From Ructibacterium sp965146665 (GTDB taxonomy: Bacteria > Bacillota > Clostridia > Monoglobales > Monoglobaceae): DNA of 64,000 nucleotides. Position numbers and translations under genes: made by a program. The first letter of the stretch is position 1. The number at the start of each line of letters is the position of its first letter. This document shows, in pieces, positions 33,439-41,372 of this stretch. The notes beneath the pieces are model-generated. The model searched no databases. It worked only from the letters and a program-made list of their open reading frames with translations, and had not been told where the DNA came from. The DNA lies in the NCBI GenBank assembly GCA_965146665.1, contig CBCTHE010000011.1:62001-126000 (forward strand). Direction: 5' to 3'.

Positions 33439-35694
33439 TTACTTCTTATAACTCTCCCGCCAAGCGATCGGCGCAACGCCAAATACGCGGTTAAATGCTT
33501 TATAGAACGTTGTAATTGAATGGAATCCGACCATCTTCGCTATTTCGGACGCACTGAGTTCGGTTTGTATCAACAGTTCCTTCGCTTTCTGCATACGCAG
33601 ATTTTCAACGTATTTTCCAAATGGCAGCTCTGTTTCATCTTTCACAAGTTTAAAGACATATTTCTCTGAAATATGAAACTGCTCTGCAACCACGCCCGCA
33701 CAGAGATTAGAGTCTGCATATCGCTCATCAATATACCGTATCACCGATTTACGGACAGAATCGCTGGCATGTTTCTTTTTCTCTATGCTGAGTTCACATA
33801 ATTTGATTGCTGATTCCTCCAGCGCTTCCAGCAGGCGCGCAACCGAATCACTGTCATTGTAATCTGGAATTTCAGCACCCGGTTCATCTTTTAAGATGCG
33901 CCTGCGTGCATTGACAATCGGACTTCTGATTCTGAAAAAGGACTGCATAATTTCCTGCTCGGATGTGAAGTGATAATTCTTTATACGCCTGTTTAATCTT
34001 TGGAAAAGTGCGCGGACTGCTTCAGATTCTTCCGTAATAATCAAATCAAACAGCTGCTGTTCAAGATTGAATTCTTCCAGCAAATCACTGTCGTCAGAAT
34101 GAGCGGCGGCCATGTTCACCGGCAGTTCCAACTGATCATTGATTTGCCGGATTGCCCGTCTCGCCTGAAGATAGCAGGAGTGGACATTGCTGATGTCAAA
34201 GCCGATATTGCTGATTCCAATTTCAACGGGCTGACCAAAGACACCTGTTACTTCACCCGCAAGATCCTGCATAAAGGAATATAATTTTTCACAGTTTGTC
34301 TGCTCCTCTTTCTTCATTGAAATCAGCGCGATCACTTCATCTATGCCATTGTTGATACTTATTGACCGGTCATTATGTCCTTTCAGCCGATTTTTAACAT
34401 AATGAATCATTTTCCCATACTCATCTATTATACTTTCGTTTGATGCCTCCCCGTTCTCATGGACAAAAGCTACGCTTACCACACAGAAAAACTCAATTTG
34501 CTTCCCCACATATTCACGAAATTCAGCCTTCTCCTTTTCCGTATAGATCCCCTGCAAAAACATTTTTTCGATTAAACGGTTTCCCATGGAGTTTTTGATT
34601 ACCGCAATTTCTTCCTCATATTGCTGGTTCTCATTGGCAAGCTCCTTTACGGAGGAATATATATATTTATACTCATTTTTTTCACCAGCAGCGTTGGGCC
34701 TGTGACTCACAGCGGCTAAGATTTGGCGGATGCCCTGGAACTGTCTGAAACTAAGGATCAAACTAATCAGAAAGCATAGCAGAATTGCAATTACAATATA
34801 TATTTGTATGATAGAAAGCACATCATTGATCTGGCCGTCAAAGACGGTTCTGTGAATCCCTTTGACAACATTCAAATTTCCGTATTCGGTTTTTGTATGG
34901 ATCAAAGTATATGGTTCCCCGTTTAGGGTATAATCCTGAATGTTTTCCCCCTCAACGCGGATCGCTTCGCCGTTGTAATTATGGTTCAGCAATATATTTC
35001 CCTTATTGTCCGTGATTTGTAAAAACTCGTTTGGGCTGTCATTCATGTTCAAAGAAGTCAAAATGGAATCCACATTGATTGTATAAATAATTGCATAATC
35101 AATCGGCCCATATCCTTTGCTTGCCACCTTTACAATACATGTGAGTCCATTAAACTCCTCACCGTTCAAATAAGTAATGCTCTGGCTTGGTATGAACTTC
35201 ATATCTCTGTCAGAATACAAGGCGGCTGTACGCAGTGTATCCGCAGTACTTGTTTCATAAGTTAAATAATGATCGTAAACACTCCTGTAATCAGGAGAGG
35301 TCTTGGATTCTGAAATAAAAATATTGTTGTTTCGAAAGATAACTGATGCATACAAGTCCAAATCATACAGTCTGCGCAAATCATTGACCACCTCCTGTCC
35401 TTTCGGCAAACAGAGGTAGTCGCTTAAGCTTAAACTGTCCTCAATTCGGCTGAGCCTTAAAAAATTTGCATCATTTTTGAGATAGGTGGATATTGTTGTA
35501 ATCTTTTCAATTTTAGAGTTGAGGACTTCCGTGTCCTCATAGATTTTCACTGCCTCAAATTTGATTGTGTTGTTCTTTGTAACACGATACATCGTATGAT
35601 AAATTGGAATTATGAGCATAATAAAAGCCGCTACGGCACACAAGTATGCGAAAAAATATTTTAAAAATATCTTGTACTCAAACTTTCTCCTCAT
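33439..35694 (-). CDS. Membrane-anchored AraC family regulator (YesS-like)
   Basis: 751 residues from ATG 35694, with CTGGAGGGCAAA upstream. TM1 at ~10-37, an extracytoplasmic dCache-like sensor region (~38-295), TM2 at ~300-320, a helical/GGDEF-like degenerate middle, and a C-terminal double AraC helix-turn-helix (~655-750: SNLCAGVVAEQFHISEKYVF, then SASEIAKMVGFHSITTFYKA). This layout is that of membrane sensors that control extracellular polysaccharide use. It is downstream of, and on the same strand as, the secreted beta-helix gene and is its likely regulator. Confidence 0.88.
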   Translation of the reverse strand: MRRKFEYKIFLKYFFAYLCAVAAFIMLIIPIYHTMYRVTKNNTIKFEAVKIYEDTEVLNSKIEKITTISTYLKNDANFLRLSRIEDSLSLSDYLCLPKGQEVVNDLRRLYDLDLYASVIFRNNNIFISESKTSPDYRSVYDHYLTYETSTADTLRTAALYSDRDMKFIPSQSITYLNGEEFNGLTCIVKVASKGYGPIDYAIIYTINVDSILTSLNMNDSPNEFLQITDNKGNILLNHNYNGEAIRVEGENIQDYTLNGEPYTLIHTKTEYGNLNVVKGIHRTVFDGQINDVLSIIQIYIVIAILLCFLISLILSFRQFQGIRQILAAVSHRPNAAGEKNEYKYIYSSVKELANENQQYEEEIAVIKNSMGNRLIEKMFLQGIYTEKEKAEFREYVGKQIEFFCVVSVAFVHENGEASNESIIDEYGKMIHYVKNRLKGHNDRSISINNGIDEVIALISMKKEEQTNCEKLYSFMQDLAGEVTGVFGQPVEIGISNIGFDISNVHSCYLQARRAIRQINDQLELPVNMAAAHSDDSDLLEEFNLEQQLFDLIITEESEAVRALFQRLNRRIKNYHFTSEQEIMQSFFRIRSPIVNARRRILKDEPGAEIPDYNDSDSVARLLEALEESAIKLCELSIEKKKHASDSVRKSVIRYIDERYADSNLCAGVVAEQFHISEKYVFKLVKDETELPFGKYVENLRMQKAKELLIQTELSASEIAKMVGFHSITTFYKAFNRVFGVAPIAWRESYKK

Positions 35695-35750
35695 TTTGCC
35701 CTCCAGAGATAAAACCATAGTCCTCTTTTTTCGAATATTTTTATGTAATT

Positions 35751-35779
35751 ATTATATCATAATCCATGGTATTTGTCCA
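35751..35779 (-). promoter_or_regulatory. Promoter of the membrane AraC gene
   Basis: Minus strand TGGACA (35774-35779), 17 bp, TATAAT (35751-35756). Confidence 0.75.
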
Positions 35780-36019
35780 ATTCATACGTGTGATGCCTTA
35801 TGTTTACCAATGTTTTTACAAATCAAGGAGACATGTTCCGCTTTATTTCCGCATACAAAAATTCCCCCACTATATCCGCAAGGGATATGATCAAAGGCGG
35901 CTCCGATAACAGTTCAGCCGCCTGACGGCGGAGGGCGGTAAATTTTTACCGCCCCTTTTGCGGGAACATAGTTATGTCAGCCAGCCGTTATCCTCTGCTC
36001 TTCATTTCCCCCAGACAAT
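35780..36019. other. Hairpin-containing gap after the beta-helix gene
   Basis: No supported gene. It has two stems, GGCGGCT/AGCCGCC (35897-35922) and GGGCGGTAAA/TTTACCGCCC (35933-35954). The second is followed on the plus strand by CTTTTG. They may end the beta-helix transcript, but no clean U tract follows on the minus strand. Confidence 0.45.
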
Positions 36020-39000
36020 TCACTTTTTCCATACAATAGCTCGCTCATATTGCATTTGATCACGAAACACCATAACCGACACCACTGCTTCTTCTGGCAA
36101 TTTTTCATACTTCTCCAAAAAGTCTTGCTTATTTTGGATTTCCTGCCCGTTCATCGAAAGAATAACATCATTTTCCTGCAGCTTATCACTTCCGCTGTAT
36201 CTTACATCCAGCGGTGCTATAATATAGAGTCCTTTATATTCTTTCATTCCGGCAGCTGAGAGGATCCCTTCGGAATAAATACTCGAGATGCGTCCCCCCA
36301 TGAAATTCTCCTCATCCGAACCGTCATCGACTATTTCAAAATTTAATTTCTGTACCGGCGGTTCCGGCGCGCCTTTCACACCAAAAGAGTTCATGTCAAA
36401 ATTTTTGAAACCAAGTTCTAAAGCGGGCGACAGCGCTTTTACTGTATAATCTTGGCTTGCGGGTGCCGCAAACAGCGGATCGGCGATTGTATAATCCACA
36501 TCTGCAGAATTTCCTTCTGAATTCACCGTTACTGTATTGATTCCAAAATAAAATAAATTTTTTCCGAATGTTGTCTTTGAGCCTTCATTTGTCGATATGA
36601 ATTTGTACGGCATATTCGAGATTATGATGTTGTTTTGGACATAGTCGTCATTTCCGGCATAAGATACATGTATGTTAATTTTGCTGTTAATAATGATATT
36701 ATTTCTGACTGTCCGGCTAAATCCTTCTCTTAGTTTGATTCCCGTTCCCAAAAACAGATTGTCATAGATTTCATAGTTACTGGAGCCATCATCTAAGTCA
36801 ACGCCGAACTCTCCTGTATGCGTAATCCGATTATGCCGTATTATACTTGTTTCCATCGCATCCAAAAATGCATATGGCTTCTTTTTGGCGCCATCGCTTC
36901 CGCGCGTGTTGTATCCTCCAAGCGACCAAAATCTATCCCTTCCCCACGCATTGACAGGGCCGTGATCGCCAGTACCCCGCACACAGTCAAAAATATCGTT
37001 GTCTTCAATCAGATGCCCCCCAAAGGTTCCGTCACTAATATTCACACCTGCTCTGGGGCATCGGTGAATCGTGTTTCCCTTTACATGTATCCGCGAGGCA
37101 ATCGACATACAAACGCCTGAAACCTGCTTTTCATATAGGCCTAAATCATACATATAATTGTTGCTGACAGTAATGTCCCTTGGATAGTCTTCCGTTTTTG
37201 GCCCACGCTCTTTATCACTGATAACCGCCTTATGGTCATTATCATCCCAATGAGAAGGATCCCGCACCGCGTCTTCCTTTCCCACAATAAGAACTGCGCT
37301 TGCTCCAATGTGCGTCATAGCGTTTTGGTCTATGGTATGGTTTTCGTTATATCCGCTCATCATAACAGCATTTCCGCCGATTTCATTAAATTCACAATTT
37401 TTAATTGTAATATTTTTTGCGTTTTCCATAAATATCACACCGGTCCTCGCCAGTCCCCAATCGCCACGCAAAGGCCGTTCATAACTGCTGTTGAACAAGG
37501 TTCTGTGTGTTTTTGTAAAACAAATTCCATCAAACGTAATATTTTGAACTGCCTTTTCCGCACTGTTCCCCGACAGGCGGATTAGTTCGGATGCCGCCGC
37601 CCCTTCAAATGCGGCACCAGACAGCTCCATCCCCTTTGGCGGGCAGTAATACAGTTTTCCTGTTTTTTTATCATAGAACCATTCATTCTCTGCATCTAAT
37701 TCTTCAAATATATTTTCTACAACCATTTGTGCTGGATTGTATGCTGCTCCTCTGTTATTATCGCCCACCCATGCAAGAGAAGCGTTTCCACTGTTGTCAA
37801 CATCTGTGATTTTATAACTGTTTCCTCCCCATTCTCTTTCATGCATTGCACGGACATAACCTTCTTCCGGAATAGATTTCCACACATTCTTGATCCTTTC
37901 CGCGGCCAAAACATCGGCGGCGGCTCCGTGATAGCCAAATAATGTATCATCCGTTGTATAGTTTGGATATCGTGCCATTGTCTGGCGTGCGGAATTCGCA
38001 TACAGCACATCAAAATCATAGCCGGGGCCTATATCGCTGACCATAATATCTCCGCTGTATCTCTCCCACTGAAGCTGCCCCAAATACACCGAACCATTAA
38101 ATTCTACTTTTTCATCCCCATAGGCACTATAAGTTATACTGCCCGCTTCCGACGGCGTGTTTTCCGCATCCCACTCCACCGGCTCATTCATATAGTAAAC
38201 CCCTTCACGAAAGAAAATCGTTACATCTGCTTCCGGCATAGATGCCGATGCATTTTGCGCTGCCAATGTGGCACGCGCAACCGATTGAAATGGATAAGCA
38301 AAGGAACCGTCTCCCCTATCGTCCCCTAAAGGAGAAACATATATATTCAAATTATTGTTTTGTATTCTAAATGGTTTATGTATAGGCATGATACTCTCGC
38401 TTTCCCAGCAAAATACACTTGCTGTTTCATTCTTCTGCAAGGGGGCCATAGGAACGGTCAGCTCCATCTTTTGGTATCCGGAAAGCTGAACAGGAGTTGT
38501 GCGGCAGCGGAGCAAGCTGCCTGAAAAATCATATACAGCTGTTATAATTTCCGCCTGCTTTATCTCGCCCGTTTGATTTTCTAAGCAGGTACAAAACTGA
38601 AATTTTTCTCCTTCACTTGCCATCGCTGTCTGCTTCCCGTCTGTACTGTAAAATCCGCTCTCCGGTGATATGAAAATATCACCTCCTGCAACGAGCGTAA
38701 AATTCAAATGTACATCATTCACCTCAGTTCCTTTTGACAGCGTTCCGCTCAGCCTAATTTTTATGTCCTCTTCTGCCGGTCTCATTAGGAGCCGGCCGCT
38801 TGTATTATCAATATAGCCCTGAGGAAAGGAATTCCAGACAAGGTTCACGCCCTTGTTTTGCAGCTCCGTGGTTACAGCAGTGAGGTTCAAATCGGTCCAT
38901 ACCCGCTGCCGGGATATATTCTGACCTCTTATCTCGTTCCATCCAATGGCGCCCGCCAGTTCCTCTAACTCATTCCGAATACTCTTCAGTCCTGCATAAC

Positions 39001-39505
39001 GTATCTTTTGCAGCTCAAAGTAATTTTGCCCGCTTGGATAATCGCTGCGGATTGTTACCCTTAAAGTATGGGATTGCAACACAAGCCCCTCTGCCTGATA
39101 TAATATTTGGTTTGCCGCAGGTGCATCGGTTCTTTGGATTACCACTTTCCCATTGTCCGTACCGGGAGCAGGCTGACTGTCCAGAAACACATCAATATTC
39201 CCCACATTTTTGTCCGTATACCCAATTAACGCAACGCTTGTGCCTGTGAATACATATTCTAAGGCCAACCCTTCAGTTACAGAACTGCCGTTATAAAGAA
39301 AGTTCTTTCCTGCCTGCCGCATCCATTTGTCACCAATAAGTGTAAATTCTGACGGGACCGTTTCCGCCTGGTCTGCTTTTTCTGTATAAACATCAAAGGT
39401 TATATACACACCGTCTTCCGCAGCAGCTTCGGAAAATAATCCCAGTGCCATACAAAAACCTAAGGCTAAAACAAGTATCTTTCTGTGCTGTCTTACGATA
39501 CGCAT
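36020..39505 (-). CDS. Secreted parallel beta-helix protein (GH141-like) with C-terminal PDZ domain
   Basis: 1161 residues. Signal peptide 1-~30 (KILVLALGFCMALGLFSEAAA). Residues ~35-380 are beta-rich, probably accessory carbohydrate-binding. YVSPLGDDRGDGSFAYPFQS (~387) begins a right-handed beta-helix to ~1030, with many NITIKNCEF, ITVSNNYMYD and IIRHNRITHTG coils. This start is usual in GH141-type and related polysaccharide enzymes. Residues ~1052-1161 look like a PDZ domain (GLYIIAPLDVRYSGSDKLQE, then NDVILSMNGQEIQNKQDFLE). Extracellular glycan cleavage is likely; bond and substrate are unknown. It has its own promoter. Confidence 0.82.
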   Translation of the reverse strand: MRIVRQHRKILVLALGFCMALGLFSEAAAEDGVYITFDVYTEKADQAETVPSEFTLIGDKWMRQAGKNFLYNGSSVTEGLALEYVFTGTSVALIGYTDKNVGNIDVFLDSQPAPGTDNGKVVIQRTDAPAANQILYQAEGLVLQSHTLRVTIRSDYPSGQNYFELQKIRYAGLKSIRNELEELAGAIGWNEIRGQNISRQRVWTDLNLTAVTTELQNKGVNLVWNSFPQGYIDNTSGRLLMRPAEEDIKIRLSGTLSKGTEVNDVHLNFTLVAGGDIFISPESGFYSTDGKQTAMASEGEKFQFCTCLENQTGEIKQAEIITAVYDFSGSLLRCRTTPVQLSGYQKMELTVPMAPLQKNETASVFCWESESIMPIHKPFRIQNNNLNIYVSPLGDDRGDGSFAYPFQSVARATLAAQNASASMPEADVTIFFREGVYYMNEPVEWDAENTPSEAGSITYSAYGDEKVEFNGSVYLGQLQWERYSGDIMVSDIGPGYDFDVLYANSARQTMARYPNYTTDDTLFGYHGAAADVLAAERIKNVWKSIPEEGYVRAMHEREWGGNSYKITDVDNSGNASLAWVGDNNRGAAYNPAQMVVENIFEELDAENEWFYDKKTGKLYYCPPKGMELSGAAFEGAAASELIRLSGNSAEKAVQNITFDGICFTKTHRTLFNSSYERPLRGDWGLARTGVIFMENAKNITIKNCEFNEIGGNAVMMSGYNENHTIDQNAMTHIGASAVLIVGKEDAVRDPSHWDDNDHKAVISDKERGPKTEDYPRDITVSNNYMYDLGLYEKQVSGVCMSIASRIHVKGNTIHRCPRAGVNISDGTFGGHLIEDNDIFDCVRGTGDHGPVNAWGRDRFWSLGGYNTRGSDGAKKKPYAFLDAMETSIIRHNRITHTGEFGVDLDDGSSNYEIYDNLFLGTGIKLREGFSRTVRNNIIINSKINIHVSYAGNDDYVQNNIIISNMPYKFISTNEGSKTTFGKNLFYFGINTVTVNSEGNSADVDYTIADPLFAAPASQDYTVKALSPALELGFKNFDMNSFGVKGAPEPPVQKLNFEIVDDGSDEENFMGGRISSIYSEGILSAAGMKEYKGLYIIAPLDVRYSGSDKLQENDVILSMNGQEIQNKQDFLEKYEKLPEEAVVSVMVFRDQMQYERAIVWKK

Positions 39506-39589
39506 CTATGCGTCACCCTTTCATTTTTCATATTATCTTCACAACTCAGTCCTCTCTTAAAATTCCCCCCAATATTTTTTACAAACACT

Positions 39590-39618
39590 ATAGTATCAGT
39601 ACATAAAACACCGGTCAA
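39590..39618 (-). promoter_or_regulatory. Promoter of the beta-helix gene
   Basis: Minus strand TTGACC (39613-39618), 17 bp, TACTAT (39590-39595). Confidence 0.6.
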
Positions 39619-39739
39619 TTAGAAATTTACGCCTTGCTTTTCCTATAGTATACTTTATGCGCAAACAGTATATTGAATGGCATAAACAGCATAAGCAAGG
39701 GAAAAAATTGGTGTAAAAGCAGGAGAAAAATCGGCGGCT

Positions 39740-40042
39740 GTTGGACGGGAACACCACCAAAACGATTACGTTTGCCAGTGAGAAGATGGAAGGCCACACT
39801 GTCCAGAGTATCTATCCTGCACCTTCAAAACGCTGATCAAGGACAACGGTCTGCCGGAAATCCAGCTGCACCGTCTCCGCCGCACCTGCGGCAGCCTTGT
39901 ATGAGAGACGGGGCTCAATGTCAAACGCATCAGCGCGTACCCCATCCACTTCAGCATCAGCACAGCAGCGGATACTTATACCCACTTCCTGCCGCAGATA
40001 AAAATGGAGATGAGCAGGGGCCTTAACAACATGATTCGTTAG
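39740..40042 (+). pseudogene. Tyrosine recombinase remnant, C-terminal part
   Basis: From 39821 the frame reads TFKTLIKDNGLPEIQLHRLR, then RTCGSLV, a TGA stop at 39902-39904, then ETGLNVKRISA, a damaged YPIHFSISTAADTYTHF, and LPQIKMEMSRGLNN to the TAG at 40040-40042. The HxLRRT box and the ISTAADTYTHFLP tail are the end of an integrase. The stop codon and the loss of the normal LGH box show it is dead. Upstream bases to ~39740 look like further debris in another frame. It suggests an old phage or conjugative element. Confidence 0.85.
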
Positions 40043-40438
40043 GACAAATTCAGTGGAAACAATAAAAACCAGATTACATTAGAACAAAACCTGTCAGAAC
40101 CACAAGCAAATTGGTTATACCACTAATTTTGTCTATAAAATGAATATAACAAAAAAATCCGACCCTATCACCAATCAGTTTAAGGTTCGGATTTTCATGC
40201 TTTGTGTTGTCACTCCAATTTTGATACAATGGAGCAAAAATGCTGCTATTTAGTGTAAAATCTTAACATTTTAGCAAAATAACATGGGGTATATGGATAT
40301 GCTCTAAACTTTTATACAGAAAACAAAAACCTTTTAGCGTAATGCTATACAATTCAGCAAATTAGATTTAGTATGCTAAATTGTTTAATGGAGTTTTCAC
40401 ATTGCGAAGTCTATTACTTTTCACTCGGTTTTTTATGA
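40043..40438. other. AT-rich noncoding stretch
   Basis: No gene. It holds a hairpin at 40155-40195 (AAATCCGA.CC/GGTTCGGATTT) that closely resembles the terminator after tRNA-Leu at 58644-58687, and the 15-mer CCAATTTTGATACAA (40215-40229), found again inverted beside tRNA-Arg (58267-58281). Confidence 0.6.
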
Positions 40439-40954
40439 TCTGAATTCTCTGCTTACCCATTCAAGCCGCATAGTTACCTTGAGCATCATTTCTACAAGCT
40501 GGCTGCTGCTGAAAACAGGGTTACACTCATGAATCGTGTTGAGCCGACAAGAGGAAATGTGACTGAGGAAAAAGACAGCGAATTGAACACATATATCAAG
40601 AACGCCAAAACCGTAATGTGTATGCTGGGGTACAAGACTTTTGGAATCTATCAAGAAGAGCGTGAGATATATTATATCAAAACCTGCGGAGCCGACGCCA
40701 GTTGTATACACACTTCTCTGGGGTATAAAATACTAGAAGGAAGCACTATAAGACGTGATACGACAAAGAGCTGTCCGAAAGGTCTATTGCATCTGCGAGA
40801 GGCAAAAAGCAAATACATAGATGAAAATTACAAACTGACGCGAACGATTGTTGTAAATTCAGGTTCCCGCGCCGCTTCCTTTGTACTTGACGGAAGCCGG
40901 AACATGAGCGAATGGAAAACGGAAGACGGCCGTGTCATGAGACCAGAAAAATGA
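40439..40954 (+). pseudogene. Truncated GIY-YIG/DUF4357-type protein
   Basis: From 40439 an open frame without a start reads FKPHSYLEHHFYKLAAAENR, then a region to ATG 40529 and 141 more residues. The segment YLEHHFYKLA..ENR and the spacing to TVMCMLGYKTFG match the linker that follows a GIY-YIG nuclease domain. The C-terminus (YKILEGSTIRRDTTKSCPKG, then SRAASFVLDGSRNMSEWKTE) is DUF4357. The nuclease domain itself is missing; a TGA closes the frame at 40436-40438. No ribosome binding site precedes ATG 40529. I read it as a 5'-deleted relic, perhaps of a restriction-linked gene. Confidence 0.7.
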
Positions 40955-41130
40955 AAACGACCGCTTTTTGAAAAGAAAATCACCGCTTTTTAAAAATCAA
41001 AAAATGACGGATAAAAAATGACCGTTTTTGGCTTCAGCCTGAAAAGCGGTCATTTTCGTGGAAAAAGCCGTCATTTTGAAAACAGTCGAAAAAGGGAAAA
41101 AGCAGGGGCCAAACTGCCCGCTATACTTTC
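40953..41130 (+). repeat. TGACCGCTTTT repeat, copy A
   Basis: Begins with ACGACCGCTTTTTGAAAAG, continues with degenerate units, then the hairpin TGACCGTTTTTGGCTTCAGC with CTGAAAAGCGGTCA, and a weaker tail (AAAAAGG..AAAGCAGG.CCAAACTGCC). Copy C at 58061-58225 is collinear through the whole length; copy B at 45153-45216 is short. Confidence 0.8.
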
Positions 41131-41372
41131 CTTAAAGCATTTTTTGGGCCAGATCCTGCGATACCCCTTTGAGGTGAGGAGACGGTACATTGAAGAATCC
41201 AGAGCGTTTGGAATATGGGAAAGCAGTTCGATGCTTATGTATTAGTTGCTTGGTTGGTAACAGCTATATGTAATATCACCAGAAAAGCGCCGGGGCGATC
41301 GGCGCTTTTTCTGTTTGAATATGAATGATATGCGTTTCCATTGAAGATCCAGGTTCATCATCAAAGGTATTT
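41131..41372. other. Gap upstream of the converging OYE gene end
   Basis: No recognisable gene. A terminator hairpin, AAAAGCGCC/GGCGCTTTTT (41283-41310), lies 62 bp past the stop of the OYE gene and can work in both directions. Confidence 0.65.

Noticed and set aside
33013..33482. Several minus-strand frames of 65-131 codons
   Set aside because: They run through the hairpin block, overlap each other in different frames and have no ribosome sites.
35833..35925. A 30-codon frame after AAGGAG in the gap downstream of the beta-helix gene
   Set aside because: The ribosome site is only 2 nt from the ATG, the frame ends inside a hairpin and the product has no membrane span or motif.
41018..41245. 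A 75-codon plus-strand frame
   Set aside because: Most of it is repeat copy A read as protein.
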